Positions 1 through 9,244 are shown, counted from the first letter of the stretch. The stretch: 64,000 bases of DNA from an uncultured Pelagibacteraceae bacterium (GCA_902615045.1 CACMNP010000001.1:53705-117704); one strand, 5' to 3'. The notes: generated from the letters alone by a model not told the origin. Translations and numbers: made by a program.

Positions 1-518
1 GCATATTGCCCAAAGTAAGAAAATAACAAAAAACAAACTGCAATAACAACTAATGGGACACCTATTACTCTACGGGTGGCTTCAAGAAGAATTAATATTC
101 CAATAATTCCAAGTATAAGTTCTACTGGAATAGCAAAATCATTGGAAAGATTTATTTTAAGTAATATTCCACCCCTATCAACTAATTGATCATAAAAAAT
201 ATAAATATATAAACAACAAACTGCACCTATTATTGCAATGAATATATCTATAAAATTTACTTTTTTACCCCTTGCATATGGAAATATTAAAAAAGCAAGT
301 AAAAGTGCAAAACCAAGATGAATTGCTCTAGCAGGTAAACCTTTAAACATTCCAAAGTTTAACCAAAATGGAAATGGAGAAGCATACCAAAGCTGAAATA
401 AAGACCAGGTTATTGCAATACCTGCAACTAACTTTAAATGAAAACCTGTTAAATTTCTTGTAGGAGAAAGATCTTCTTTAATCTTATTTTCAATTTTTTT
501 ATCTATGTCTGCTGACAT
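1..518 (-). CDS. TRAP transporter fused permease subunit (N-terminal part, cut by window edge)
   Basis: This is the first 172 codons of a hydrophobic protein starting at the ATG whose complement is at 516-518; the rest lies outside the window, so it is missing from the ORF track. A short charged N-terminus (MSADIDKKIENKIKEDL) is followed by several predicted membrane segments, including a stretch ending LEATRRVIGVPLVVIAV. That motif is typical of fused DctQM-type permeases that work with TAXI-type binding proteins in sodium-driven TRAP uptake across the inner membrane. The TAXI binding-protein gene lies directly upstream on the same strand, which supports the call. The substrate cannot be read from the sequence; TAXI systems are usually linked to carboxylates or amino acids. 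A strong hairpin separates the two genes. Confidence 0.85.
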   Translation of the reverse strand, partial: MSADIDKKIENKIKEDLSPTRNLTGFHLKLVAGIAITWSLFQLWYASPFPFWLNFGMFKGLPARAIHLGFALLLAFLIFPYARGKKVNFIDIFIAIIGAVCCLYIYIFYDQLVDRGGILLKINLSNDFAIPVELILGIIGILILLEATRRVIGVPLVVIAVCFLLFSYFGQY

Positions 519-529
519 TCAGCTTAATA

Positions 530-563
530 TATAAAAAAAAAGGCCCAATAGATATATTGGGCC
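530..563 (-). terminator. Intrinsic terminator-like hairpin between TAXI gene and permease gene
   Basis: On the minus strand GGCCCAATA (complement of 555-563) pairs with TATTGGGCC (complement of 542-550) around a 4-nt loop and is followed by an uninterrupted run of T. It lies 22 bases past the TAXI stop and 12 bases before the permease start. A nine-pair GC-containing stem plus U-tract is a textbook rho-independent terminator. Because the permease gene follows at once, it probably works as a partial terminator that gives more binding protein than permease. Confidence 0.85.
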
Positions 564-585
564 TCAATTTTTTATATAGATTTAA

Positions 586-1593
586 TTACATTAAACCAGC
601 TTCTTTGTAATATTTAACAGCTCCAGGATGAAGCGGTGCTGATAAACCATCAGCTATCATATTTTTTTTCTCTAAAGGAGCAAAAGCTGGATGTTGTTTT
701 CTAAAATCATCAAAATTTTCAAAAACAGCTTTTGTAACTTGATAAACTAAATCTTCAGAAACATCCATGCTTGTTACTACAGTAGCTTTGACACCAAATG
801 TAGTTACATCTTTTTTCTGTTTAGTATAAGTGCCTTTTGGAATTGTTGCAGATGCATAATAATCAGCTCCACTAATAATTCCGTCAATTACATCTCCTGT
901 TAAATTGATTGGCATAGCTTTAGCTGCACATGTTGCTGCTTGTTCCATTGCTCCATTTGGAAAACCTACTGAATATCCAAATGCATCAATTTTTCCATCA
1001 CATAAAGCTTTTACTTGCTCTGAAGATGTTAACTCAGTAACTGATTTAAAGAAACTGTTATCAACGCCCATGGCTTTCATTAATTCTTCCATTGTTCCTC
1101 TTTGACCAGAACCTGGATTTCCAATGTTTACTACTTTTCCTTTAAGACCCATAAAATCTTTAACTTTTGCTTTTTTTCTAGCCCAGATTTGAAATGGCTC
1201 GTTATGTACTGAGAAAACAGCTCTTAAATTTTTGAATTGTTTCCCTTCCCATTTGCTTGATCCATTGTAAGCATGAAATTGCCAGTCAGATTGTGCTACA
1301 CCAAATTGAAACTCGCCATCTTTTATTTGTCCGATGTTATAATTTGATCCTCCAGTTGAAGGAGCGGTACATCTGTAAGCTTTATCTTTCATACCTTTTT
1401 TTCTACCGTGTTCAGCACTAATTGCTGACTTATGTAACATTTTACAAATAGCGTTTCCTGTCTGAAAATAAACTCCAGTTGGTCCTCCTGTACCTATTGT
1501 AAAAAACTCTGCTGATTTTGCTATTGATCCAAATGAAAATATAGCAGCTAAAATAATCAGAGAGCTTGATATTGTTGATAATATTTTTTTCAT
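586..1593 (-). CDS. TAXI family TRAP transporter solute-binding protein
   Basis: A periplasmic substrate-binding protein of 335 residues that would deliver its ligand to the TRAP permease encoded just downstream. Residues 1-28 form a signal peptide with two Lys, a hydrophobic core and a cleavage site near SIAKSA. The mature part begins FFTIGTGGPTGVYFQTG, the characteristic TAXI N-terminus, and later has GNPGSGQRGTMEELM and a region like the TAXI YTS(A)QVKALCDGKIDAF stretch. The length fits the family. GAGAGG lies about 7 bases before the ATG as a ribosome-binding site. Binding proteins of this kind are usually among the most abundant proteins in oligotrophic marine alphaproteobacteria; the ligand is not identifiable here. 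Confidence 0.93.
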   Translation of the reverse strand: MKKILSTISSSLIILAAIFSFGSIAKSAEFFTIGTGGPTGVYFQTGNAICKMLHKSAISAEHGRKKGMKDKAYRCTAPSTGGSNYNIGQIKDGEFQFGVAQSDWQFHAYNGSSKWEGKQFKNLRAVFSVHNEPFQIWARKKAKVKDFMGLKGKVVNIGNPGSGQRGTMEELMKAMGVDNSFFKSVTELTSSEQVKALCDGKIDAFGYSVGFPNGAMEQAATCAAKAMPINLTGDVIDGIISGADYYASATIPKGTYTKQKKDVTTFGVKATVVTSMDVSEDLVYQVTKAVFENFDDFRKQHPAFAPLEKKNMIADGLSAPLHPGAVKYYKEAGLM

Positions 1594-1701
1594 ATACCCT
1601 CTCTTAAGTTTTAAAATTAAATCTAACTATTTATTGCTTCGAGTGTCTAGTAAATTCATTAAATATAAGTGTTGCTAATTAAGGAATTTCTTATGTGATT
1701 A

Positions 1702-2925
1702 TTATTTTTCAACCCAAGATTTTAATTTATTTACTCCTTCTACAACCTTTGGGGCGTACAATTTTATTAACTCGTCATTAATATCGGTTTTTTCATTAAT
1801 ATTTTTCATGAATGTATCTCCATCAAAGTCAGTAAAACTTAAACGAACTATCATCCTTTTTTGATCAAATCCAAAATCACTTCCTGGAAGTAAAGCAATA
1901 TTTAAATCAGTTAAAATTTCATCGCATAAAATTGACGAGCTATCAAATTTTTTATTTAAGAATTCTGGCAATAAATAAAAGCCACCCATTGGTTTGTTCA
2001 TAATAATATTATTAGATGATAAATTTCTATGAACGTATTCCCCAACAGCTTTAAGAATTTTTTTTGATTTTAAAATATAATCTTCGTGATTGGCATTAAA
2101 AGCAGATATTGCAGCAAACTGAATTGGTGAACTTACTGCAGAAAATGTTTCACTTGCTAAAACTTTCATAGATTTAAGTAATTCAATTTTTTTCTTTGGT
2201 ATTACAAAGTATCCAAGTCTCCATCCTCCAGCACCACACCATTTACTAAGACCGTTACTTATTATGACATTATCAGGGCAGTGTTCGAAAATAGAAATAT
2301 AATTCTCATCAAATGTTAATTCAGAATAAATTTCATCTGATAAAACTAGAATATTATATTTTTTTATTATTAAGGAAATTTCTTTTAAATTTTTACATAT
2401 TTGTCCTGATGGGTTATTTGGAGAATTAAGAAATAATAGATATTTTTTATCTGGTTTTTTTAAAATAATTTTTTCTATTTCTTGAGCTTTAGGAAACCAA
2501 TTGTTTTCAGCAGATGTTTGAATCCAATGATATTCATTATTAGCTATAATTGATTGTGGTTTATAAGATACCCAACTTGGAGCTGGTAACAAAACTTCAC
2601 CTTCAAATGCTAAATGCATCAAGAACATTAACTCTTTGGTTCCAGGACCGACAATGACCTGATCTGATTTAAAATTATAATTTTTCTTTTTCGACTCATA
2701 TTTTGCGATTGAGTCTCTTAGTTTATCTAATCCTTGGATAGGTAAATAGCTTTTTTGATGAGCATTTTTTTTTAATTCCTCAACAATAGTAATTGGAACC
2801 GGGAATGGTGATTGTCCAAATCCAAACTTAATAATATTTTTTCCTTCATTTTCAATAACTTTTGATTTTTCATTTATTTTTAGTGTTGCTGATAAACTAA
2901 GGCTTTTAATAGTATTTTTGATCAT
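1702..2925 (-). CDS. PLP-dependent class I/II aminotransferase
   Basis: A cytosolic fold-type I aminotransferase of 407 residues. NSPNNPSG (167-174) is the cofactor/substrate loop, SDEIY (196-200) carries the Asp that contacts the PLP ring nitrogen, and SNGLSKWCGAGGWRLGY contains the Schiff-base Lys (about 228) and the following Arg-containing phosphate loop. The set is typical of aspartate/aromatic-type enzymes of the AAT-I family, but the amino acid substrate cannot be assigned. The start codon overlaps the stop of the upstream acetoacetyl-CoA synthetase gene (TAATG), indicating translational coupling. The shared operon suggests a link between amino-acid nitrogen removal and ketoacid activation, which is an inference. 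Confidence 0.88.
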   Translation of the reverse strand: MIKNTIKSLSLSATLKINEKSKVIENEGKNIIKFGFGQSPFPVPITIVEELKKNAHQKSYLPIQGLDKLRDSIAKYESKKKNYNFKSDQVIVGPGTKELMFLMHLAFEGEVLLPAPSWVSYKPQSIIANNEYHWIQTSAENNWFPKAQEIEKIILKKPDKKYLLFLNSPNNPSGQICKNLKEISLIIKKYNILVLSDEIYSELTFDENYISIFEHCPDNVIISNGLSKWCGAGGWRLGYFVIPKKKIELLKSMKVLASETFSAVSSPIQFAAISAFNANHEDYILKSKKILKAVGEYVHRNLSSNNIIMNKPMGGFYLLPEFLNKKFDSSSILCDEILTDLNIALLPGSDFGFDQKRMIVRLSFTDFDGDTFMKNINEKTDINDELIKLYAPKVVEGVNKLKSWVEK

Positions 2926-4880
2926 TACGATTTTAACTCAATAAGATTTTTATATTCATTTAAGACAGATGGATTGGATAATGCTTCAATATTATTTATT
3001 TTGTTGCCATCTATGACATTTTTAACAGCTACTTCTACAATTTTACCATTCTTAGTTCTTGGAATATCATTAACTGTAATTATTTTAGCAGGTACATGCC
3101 TAGGAGAAGCTTCATGTCTAATTGTTCTTTTTAGTTTCGAAATTAATTTTTCATCTAATTTATTATTTTTTGATAAAACTATAAAAAGTATTATTCTTAC
3201 ATCGTTATCCCAAGATTGACCTACTGCTATAGACTCTTTTATTTCTTTAAATTTTTCTACAACAGAATAAATTTCAGCTGTACCAAGTCGAACACCGCCT
3301 GGGTTTAAAGTTGCATCTGATCTTCCATAAATAATATAAGACCCATTACTCTTTCTCTCAGCATAATCTCCATGATGCCAAATATTTTTAAATTTTGAAA
3401 AGTAAGCTTTTTTATATTTAACTTTTCCAGGATCATTCCAAAATTTTAAAGGCATCGATGGAAATGGGTTTCTGCACACTAATTCTCCTTTTTTATTTAA
3501 AATTGATTTACCTTTTTCAGAAAATACTGCTGTATTCATGCCAAGACCATTGTTTTGTATTTCACCGCTATTTACCTTTGAATAAATGTTTCCATTTACA
3601 AAACAGGAAACAATATCTGTTCCTCCAGAAATAGATGCTAAATGAACATTTTTTTTTATATTTCTATAAACAAATTCAAAACCATCTTTTGATAGCGGAG
3701 ATCCTGTAGAGCAAATTGTTTTTAAAGACTCAAGTTTAATTTTTTCTTTTACTTTAACGTTGTGCTTTATAAGTTGATCAATATACTTTGCACTTATGCC
3801 AAATAGATTAACTTTCTCTTTATTTGCAATTTTTAACAATAGCTCTGGAGATTTATACATAGGAAAGCCATCAAATAACAATATTGATGCTTTAGATGCT
3901 AAGGCTGTAACAAGCCAATTCCACATCATCCATCCACAAGTTGTAAAGTAAAATACATTATCATTCGGTTTTATATTGCAATGTAATTGATGTTCTTTCA
4001 AATGTTGCAATAAAACTCCACCAGAACGATGACAAATACATTTTGGTTTACCTGTTGTGCCACTTGAGTATAAAATTGCAAGTTCGTGGTCAAAATCAAA
4101 TTTTTTTAATTTACTTATACTTATTTCAAGATTTTTAATCCTGGAGAAATAATAAAATTTAATATTTTTTATTTTTTTTAATTTTTTTAATTTTTTTCCA
4201 GGATAATTTAAAATTAATACTGATTTTATACTTTTTATTTTTTTTAATATTGTGGGCAATCTTTCAATAATATTTATTTCCTTTCCATTATAGTAATATT
4301 TATCAGTTATAATTAACAATTTAGGCTTAATTTGGGAAAAACGTTCTATAACTCCAGGTACACCAAAATCGGGTGAACATGAACTCCAGATAGCTCCTAT
4401 AGCGCTAGCGCTTAAAAAACACTCCACTGTTTCTATCTGATTTGGAGTATATGCAGCTATTCTGTCTTTTTCAAAAATATTTATTTTTTTATAAAATGTA
4501 ATTATTTTTTTTACTTCAATATTAAGTTCTTTCCAGGACTTTTGTTCTCTATAGCCATTTTCACTAACAAATGAAATAGCTTTTTGATTTGAATTTTTAA
4601 CTAAAAGATTTTCAGCAAAGTTCAATTTTGAATTAACAAAAAACTTACTATTAATAAGATCTTTTGTTAATTTAAATTTATTAGTTTTTACTCCAATTAT
4701 TTCAAAGTATTTCCAAATAGAATTCCAAAAATCTTTTTGATTTTTTATACTCCAATTTAGTAACTTTTTATAATTTCCAGAAAATGTATATTTATAATTC
4801 TTTGAAAGAAATTTCTCGTAATTAAATAAATTTGAATTTTTAATGAGCGCTTTAGACGGTTCCCAAAGTTTTTTTGGCAT
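2925..4880 (-). CDS. aacS: Acetoacetyl-CoA synthetase (acetoacetate-CoA ligase)
   Basis: An ANL-superfamily adenylate-forming enzyme of about 651 residues that activates acetoacetate with ATP and CoA. The N-terminal ACAS-like extension starts LWEPSKALIKNSNL and is followed by FAENLL, typical of AacS rather than acetate ligases. The adenylation loop is AILYSSGTTGKPKCICH, the hinge/ribose region HGDYAERKSNGSYIIYGRSD, and the C-terminal catalytic Lys lies in PRTKNGKIVEVAVKN. The track start (TTG) gives MMPKKL; the ATG one codon later at 4880 is preferred. The ORF is rich in Lys and Ile in the linker around residues 210-250, probably an AT-bias effect. It overlaps the downstream aminotransferase gene by one base. 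AacS would feed ketone bodies or PHB-type compounds to acetyl-CoA. Confidence 0.92.
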   Translation of the reverse strand: MPKKLWEPSKALIKNSNLFNYEKFLSKNYKYTFSGNYKKLLNWSIKNQKDFWNSIWKYFEIIGVKTNKFKLTKDLINSKFFVNSKLNFAENLLVKNSNQKAISFVSENGYREQKSWKELNIEVKKIITFYKKINIFEKDRIAAYTPNQIETVECFLSASAIGAIWSSCSPDFGVPGVIERFSQIKPKLLIITDKYYYNGKEINIIERLPTILKKIKSIKSVLILNYPGKKLKKLKKIKNIKFYYFSRIKNLEISISKLKKFDFDHELAILYSSGTTGKPKCICHRSGGVLLQHLKEHQLHCNIKPNDNVFYFTTCGWMMWNWLVTALASKASILLFDGFPMYKSPELLLKIANKEKVNLFGISAKYIDQLIKHNVKVKEKIKLESLKTICSTGSPLSKDGFEFVYRNIKKNVHLASISGGTDIVSCFVNGNIYSKVNSGEIQNNGLGMNTAVFSEKGKSILNKKGELVCRNPFPSMPLKFWNDPGKVKYKKAYFSKFKNIWHHGDYAERKSNGSYIIYGRSDATLNPGGVRLGTAEIYSVVEKFKEIKESIAVGQSWDNDVRIILFIVLSKNNKLDEKLISKLKRTIRHEASPRHVPAKIITVNDIPRTKNGKIVEVAVKNVIDGNKINNIEALSNPSVLNEYKNLIELKS

Positions 4881-5042
4881 CAAATATTTATATTTATATT
4901 GTAAAATTTATGCTAACCTTAGACGATATAAATTGAAAATGAGAACTTTTTTCTATCTGATTCGGACTAGTTTTAGTCTATTTTTGTTCTTTTTGAGTAA
5001 CAAAATATAGTAGGCTTAAAAAAGATCATACTAAAGGTTGAT

Positions 5043-7523
5043 ATGTCAAAAAATAAGATTACCGCAGTTCTTGGACCTACAAATACCGGTAAAACTTTTT
5101 TAGCTATAGAAACTATGCTTTCATTCGATTCGGGAATGATAGGGTTTCCTCTTAGACTTTTAGCAAGAGAAGTGTATGACAAGATTATACAAAAGGTAGA
5201 TGTGTCTCAAGTTGCTCTTATTACTGGGGAAGAGAAAATTATACCAATAAATGCAAAGTATTTTTTGTGCACTGTCGAGTCAATGCCTGTAGATAAAGTT
5301 TTAGATTTTGTGGGAATAGATGAAATTCAAATGTGTTCAGATCATGAGAGAGGTCATATTTTTACTGATAGATTATTAAATCTCAGAGGCGAGAAATTAA
5401 CAATGCTAATGGGTTCCAATACTATAAAAAGTATTATTCAAAAACTTGATGATGATATTGAGTTTATAAATAAACAAAGATTGTCAAAACTCTCATTTAG
5501 TGGACACAAAAAAATTTCAAGAATTGAGAGAAAAAGTGCTGTTATCGCTTTTTCTACAGAGGAGGTTTATGCAATTGCTGAACTCATAAGAAGACAGAAA
5601 GGTGGTGCAGCAATAGTTATGGGATCTCTCAGCCCTAAAACTAGAAATGCTCAAGTGAGTTTATATCAATCTGGCGATGTTGATTATCTTGTTGCTACTG
5701 ATGCTATTGGAATGGGAATAAATATGGATCTAGACAATGTTTATTTTTCAAACATAAAAAAATTTGATGGAAAAAAAATTAGAAGATTAAAAATCTCAGA
5801 AATTGGGCAAATTTCAGGGAGAGCTGGTCGATATTTAAATGATGGAAGTTTTGGCATTACTGGGGATTGTGATGAAATTAATCCAGAAGAAATAGAGTTT
5901 TTAGAAAATCATAATTTTCCAGAAATACAAAACATATTCTGGAGAAATTCTAATCTAGATTTTAAAAATAAAGAAACCCTTTTAAAATCTTTAGATGATA
6001 AACCCAATAAAGATTGGTTGAGAAGGGTAGGAGAATGTGAAGATGAAAAAGTTTTAAAATATTTTTTAAAAGAAAATAACAACAGTATAGAAAATAATTC
6101 AAACATTTTGAAAATTCTCTGGGAATGTTGTCAAATACCTGATTTTGTCAAAAAAACTTACGGTCACCATTTGGAAGTTGTAGATAAAGTATTCAATTTT
6201 TTGACAGGTGAAGAAAGCAAAATACCTAATTATTATATGAAAAAACAACTTTCTATGCTTGATAAGCTAGATGGAAATGTAGACTCAATTTCAAATAGAA
6301 TATCGAATGTAAGAACTTGGTCATACGTTGCAAACAAATCTAATTGGGTTGAAAATCAAGATTATTGGGTCGAACGAACTAAAAACTTAGAGGATAAATT
6401 ATCGGATAGACTTCATGATGAATTAACCAAAACTTTTATAGATAAAAGAGCTAGCGTCTTAGCCAAAGGATTAAAACAAGATATTGAGCTAAAAACTGAA
6501 ATTATTGAGGAGGAAAAGGTATTGATTAATGATCAATATATTGGAATTTTAAAAGGTCTAAAACTTCAATTAGATTTAAAAGTGGATGCTCTAGATGCAG
6601 ATATTAAATCATTAAAAAAAGCTGCAAGGCAAAATGTAGGCCCAGAAATAATCAATAGAATACAACAAATAATGGATACTGGACTTATAGAATTGAAAGA
6701 TGACTTTAAGATATATTGGAGAAATGATCCAATAGCAAAACTGACAGCTGGATCCGATTATCTTAATCCAAAAATTGATTTGATCATAGATGAAATGATT
6801 GAGAATAATGAAAGAAATAATTTAAACGACTACCTAAATAAATGGATAATAAAAAAAATTGAAACTGAACTTAATAGTTTAATTGAGTTGAAAAACATTA
6901 AAGAAGATAACCCAGAACTTAGAGCTTTAGCATACAGACTTTATGAAAATAATGGTGTTATAAAAAGATCAAATATCTCTGAATATCTAAAAAAAATAAA
7001 TCAAGATGATAGGAAAAAATTAAGAAAACTAGGTGTTAAGTTTGGAAGATATCATGTCTTTTTATTTAAGTTATTCAAACCAAGTTCGGTTTCTTTAAGA
7101 ATATTATTATGGAAAAGTTATAATAACGAGTTTTTGAATTTATCGCCTCCAACATTCGGACTAAATTTTTTAAATAATATGAAAACTGCAAATAGAGACT
7201 TTATGTTACTTTGTGGTTTTGAAAAATTTGACGATATTTATGTTAGAATTGATATTCTCGAGAGATTATTCTTATTAATATTTAATTCAAAAAAAGACGA
7301 AAAAGAAGAAGTAAAGGTTATGCCTGAAATGTTAAACTTACTTGGTTGTTCAAAAGAAAATTTTAAAAAGCTTTTAAAAAAGATGGATTATAAAATTTTT
7401 GAGAAAGAAAAAGAATTTTTTATAAAATATGTTCCAACAAAAAAGAAAATTTTTAAAAAATATGACAAAAAGGACTATTCTAATAATCCATTCGGTGTAT
7501 TAAACCAATTAAACCTAAAATAA
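5043..7523 (+). CDS. SUV3-like ATP-dependent RNA helicase
   Basis: An 826-residue superfamily 2 helicase of the SUV3 type, the bacterial relatives of the mitochondrial degradosome helicase. The Walker A loop is GPTNTGKT (11-18), the Walker B/DEAD-box position reads DEIQ (93-96) as in SUV3, and the second RecA domain has VATDAIGMGINMDLD and the arginine-finger motif QISGRAGR. The long C-terminal half is predicted mostly helical with charged repeats and ends in a SUV3-like C-terminal region and a basic tail. It would unwind structured RNA, possibly with PNPase, which is encoded at 35904-37976; that partnership is inferred. It heads a plus-strand operon with overlapping start and stop codons (TAATG) into the TerB-like gene. 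Confidence 0.9.
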   Translation: MSKNKITAVLGPTNTGKTFLAIETMLSFDSGMIGFPLRLLAREVYDKIIQKVDVSQVALITGEEKIIPINAKYFLCTVESMPVDKVLDFVGIDEIQMCSDHERGHIFTDRLLNLRGEKLTMLMGSNTIKSIIQKLDDDIEFINKQRLSKLSFSGHKKISRIERKSAVIAFSTEEVYAIAELIRRQKGGAAIVMGSLSPKTRNAQVSLYQSGDVDYLVATDAIGMGINMDLDNVYFSNIKKFDGKKIRRLKISEIGQISGRAGRYLNDGSFGITGDCDEINPEEIEFLENHNFPEIQNIFWRNSNLDFKNKETLLKSLDDKPNKDWLRRVGECEDEKVLKYFLKENNNSIENNSNILKILWECCQIPDFVKKTYGHHLEVVDKVFNFLTGEESKIPNYYMKKQLSMLDKLDGNVDSISNRISNVRTWSYVANKSNWVENQDYWVERTKNLEDKLSDRLHDELTKTFIDKRASVLAKGLKQDIELKTEIIEEEKVLINDQYIGILKGLKLQLDLKVDALDADIKSLKKAARQNVGPEIINRIQQIMDTGLIELKDDFKIYWRNDPIAKLTAGSDYLNPKIDLIIDEMIENNERNNLNDYLNKWIIKKIETELNSLIELKNIKEDNPELRALAYRLYENNGVIKRSNISEYLKKINQDDRKKLRKLGVKFGRYHVFLFKLFKPSSVSLRILLWKSYNNEFLNLSPPTFGLNFLNNMKTANRDFMLLCGFEKFDDIYVRIDILERLFLLIFNSKKDEKEEVKVMPEMLNLLGCSKENFKKLLKKMDYKIFEKEKEFFIKYVPTKKKIFKKYDKKDYSNNPFGVLNQLNLK

Positions 7524-7948
7524 TGTTTAATTTATTTAAAAAAGAAAAAGAGAATAAGAATGACGGAAATCATTTATCTTTAATTAGTGTCGCCGCTCTT
7601 CTAATCCATTCTGCAAAGATAGACGAAAATTTCACAGAAAAAGAGAAAACAATAATTAAAAATGCCTTAATTGAAATGGGTGCCGATGAGAATAATTTAG
7701 ATGAAATAATAATTGATGCTGAATCTAGAGAAAAAGACTCAAATCAGATTTTAGAGTTTACTAAAGAAGTAAAAAATAGAAGTTTAGATGAAAAAAAAAT
7801 AGTTATTGAAGCATTATGGACAATTATTTATTCAGATGAGCAAGCAGATATGTATGAAAGTAACCTAATGAGAAGGTTGTCTGGTTTGTTATATCTTGAT
7901 GCAAAAGTTGTAGGTGACATAAAAGAAAAAGTTAAATTAAATCAATGA
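7523..7948 (+). CDS. TerB-like (TerB/DjlA-N helical domain) protein
   Basis: A 141-residue cytosolic protein whose whole length after a basic N-terminus looks like a tellurite-resistance TerB-type helical bundle: [20 protein letters not shown], then a mirror-like second half with [18 protein letters not shown]. The acidic Asp/Glu positions in both halves ([18 protein letters not shown]) are the usual metal-binding pattern. Its start overlaps the helicase stop and its end overlaps the ferredoxin start (ATGA), so it is translated with them. TerB domains are found in many unrelated contexts, and a tellurite role is not implied. The exact function is unknown. Confidence 0.78.
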   Translation: MFNLFKKEKENKNDGNHLSLISVAALLIHSAKIDENFTEKEKTIIKNALIEMGADENNLDEIIIDAESREKDSNQILEFTKEVKNRSLDEKKIVIEALWTIIYSDEQADMYESNLMRRLSGLLYLDAKVVGDIKEKVKLNQ

Positions 7949-8271
7949 CATATTTGGTCAATGATAAATGCATAAAATGTAAACACACAACTTGCGTCGA
8001 TGTTTGTCCTGTTGATTGTTTTTATGAGGGCAAAAATATGCTTGTAATTAAACCTGATGAGTGTATAGATTGTGGCGTTTGTGAACCTGAGTGTCCTATT
8101 GATGCTATAGTTTCAGATACAGAACCTGGCAACGAAAAATGGTTAGAGTTAAACAAAAAATATTCGGAAATATGGCCAAATATATCGGAAGCAAAAAAAC
8201 CTATGCCAGACCACGAGAAGTTTAAAAATGAAGAAAATAAGTTTGATAAATACTTTGAAGAAAACGTTTAA
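7945..8271 (+). CDS. fdxA: 7Fe ferredoxin, FdxA type
   Basis: A 108-residue ferredoxin very similar in layout to Azotobacter ferredoxin I. The N-terminus [21 protein letters not shown] binds the [3Fe-4S] cluster and part of the second, and [12 protein letters not shown] supplies the [4Fe-4S] ligands. The C-terminal cap with [15 protein letters not shown] is also family-typical. It would act as a low-potential one-electron carrier in the cytosol. FdxA genes lie next to carD in many alphaproteobacteria, as here; the carD start overlaps its 3-prime end by 44 bases. Confidence 0.95.
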   Translation: MTYLVNDKCIKCKHTTCVDVCPVDCFYEGKNMLVIKPDECIDCGVCEPECPIDAIVSDTEPGNEKWLELNKKYSEIWPNISEAKKPMPDHEKFKNEENKFDKYFEENV

Positions 8272-9100
8272 ATCTAAAAACTCTGCTAATAAAAAAAAAA
8301 CTATTAAACAAAAGAAAATAAAATCTATTAGTAAAATTAAAAAAGCTAAAGTAGCAGTTAAAGTTAAAAAAGCAAAAACTGTAGCTAAAACAAAAAAATC
8401 GAAGATACAAAAAAAAATAGTTAAATCTGTTACTGGGAAAATTGAGAAAAAAGATACCTCTGAGGCAAGCTCAAGTCTCTTACGTATCCCTAAAAGTAAT
8501 GAACAAAAACCAGAAATTAAAAAAGTTAAAAAACAAGAGACTGAAAAAAAAGAGTATAAAATAAAAGATTATGTTGTGTATCCCAAACATGGCGTTGGTC
8601 AAATCACTGAATTTAAAAAAATGAATATTGGGGGAATTGATATAGAAGCTTATATCTTAAAATTTGAGAAAGATAAGGCTAATGGAATGGTTCCAGTAAA
8701 TAAGCAAACACACCTAAGACCACTAGCTACAGTAAATCAAGTTAACAAATGTATCAGTATTTTAAAAAGTAAACCAAAAATTAAAAGAAGCATGTGGAGT
8801 AGAAGAGCACAAGAGTATGAAGCAAAAATCTCATCTGGTAAAATTTATGAGCTTGCTGAAGTAGTTAGAGATCTTAACAAGGGAGATGATCTTATGGTTG
8901 ATCAATCATATAGTGAAAGACAACTTTTCGAAAAAGCTTATGATAGAATACTTACAGAATTTCAAATAATCTTAAATTTAAGCTTAGAAGACACGCAAAA
9001 AAAACTTGATAAAGCATTAAAAAGAAATCTTGAAAAACAAGCTCAAAAGGTTGAAAATAAACCTCCTGAAGAAGAAATTACTGAGGAAATAGCCAAATAA
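8228..9100 (+). CDS. carD: CarD/CdnL-family transcription regulator with Lys-rich N-terminal extension
   Basis: The C-terminal part from about residue 112 is a complete CarD protein: an RNA-polymerase-interacting domain starting [17 protein letters not shown], then the helical DNA-binding part with [16 protein letters not shown] and [17 protein letters not shown]. CarD/CdnL binds the RNAP beta subunit and stabilises open complexes at rRNA and other promoters. Before it are about 95 residues rich in Lys with KKAK-like repeats, similar to histone-H1-like tails; typical alphaproteobacterial CdnL proteins lack this. No ATG lies between the extension and the CarD domain until inside the domain, so the extension is probably real. 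The ATG at 8228 overlaps fdxA by 44 bases; TTG codons at 8243 and 8255 are alternatives. Confidence 0.9.
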   Translation: MKKISLINTLKKTFKSKNSANKKKTIKQKKIKSISKIKKAKVAVKVKKAKTVAKTKKSKIQKKIVKSVTGKIEKKDTSEASSSLLRIPKSNEQKPEIKKVKKQETEKKEYKIKDYVVYPKHGVGQITEFKKMNIGGIDIEAYILKFEKDKANGMVPVNKQTHLRPLATVNQVNKCISILKSKPKIKRSMWSRRAQEYEAKISSGKIYELAEVVRDLNKGDDLMVDQSYSERQLFEKAYDRILTEFQIILNLSLEDTQKKLDKALKRNLEKQAQKVENKPPEEEITEEIAK

Positions 9101-9138
9101 AAAAAAACGCTTCTCACGCAAGCGCCATGAGAAGCGTT
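9101..9138 (-). terminator. Strong intrinsic terminator after the 27-residue basic protein gene
   Basis: AACGCTTCTCA (9106-9116) pairs with TGAGAAGCGTT (9128-9138), an 11-pair stem with an 11-nt loop. On the minus strand it is followed by a run of T (complement of the A run 9101-9107), which makes it a strong rho-independent terminator for the small gene at 9161-9244. On the plus strand it sits just behind the carD stop, but only ATTTAATAA follows, so there it would be weaker. Confidence 0.88.
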
Positions 9139-9160
9139 ATTTAATAAAAAGAATACTAAA

Positions 9161-9244
9161 CTATTTTCTTCTTTTCTTTTTAGCTTTTTTCTTAGCTTTT
9201 TTCTTAGTTTTCTTTTTAGCAGCTTTTTTTCTTCTTTTAGCCAT
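9161..9244 (-). CDS. 27-residue Lys/Arg-rich mini-protein
   Basis: Not in the ORF track because of its length. From the ATG complementary to 9242-9244 the frame reads MAKRRKKAAKKK and continues with only Lys, Ala, Arg and one Thr, ending KKKRRK and a TAG stop. About two thirds of residues are Lys and six are Arg, so it is an extremely basic peptide, probably binding nucleic acid. A clear AAGGGAG ribosome site lies 7 bases before the ATG, a TTGACA promoter about 75 bases before it, and an 11-bp-stem terminator 22 bases after the stop. These make a compact gene of its own rather than chance. It resembles the Lys-rich tail of the neighbouring CarD. A non-coding RNA remains possible, but the good Shine-Dalgarno argues for translation. 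Confidence 0.8.
   Translation of the reverse strand: MAKRRKKAAKKKTKKKAKKKAKKKRRK

Noticed and set aside
905-1105. Plus-strand 66-codon ORF inside the TAXI gene
   Set aside because: Antisense shadow of a well-supported gene, with no family resemblance.
4964-4995. Short GACTA/TAGTC hairpin followed by T-rich DNA before the SUV3 gene
   Set aside because: Only five pairs and no plus-strand gene upstream to terminate; could be a leader element but support is weak.
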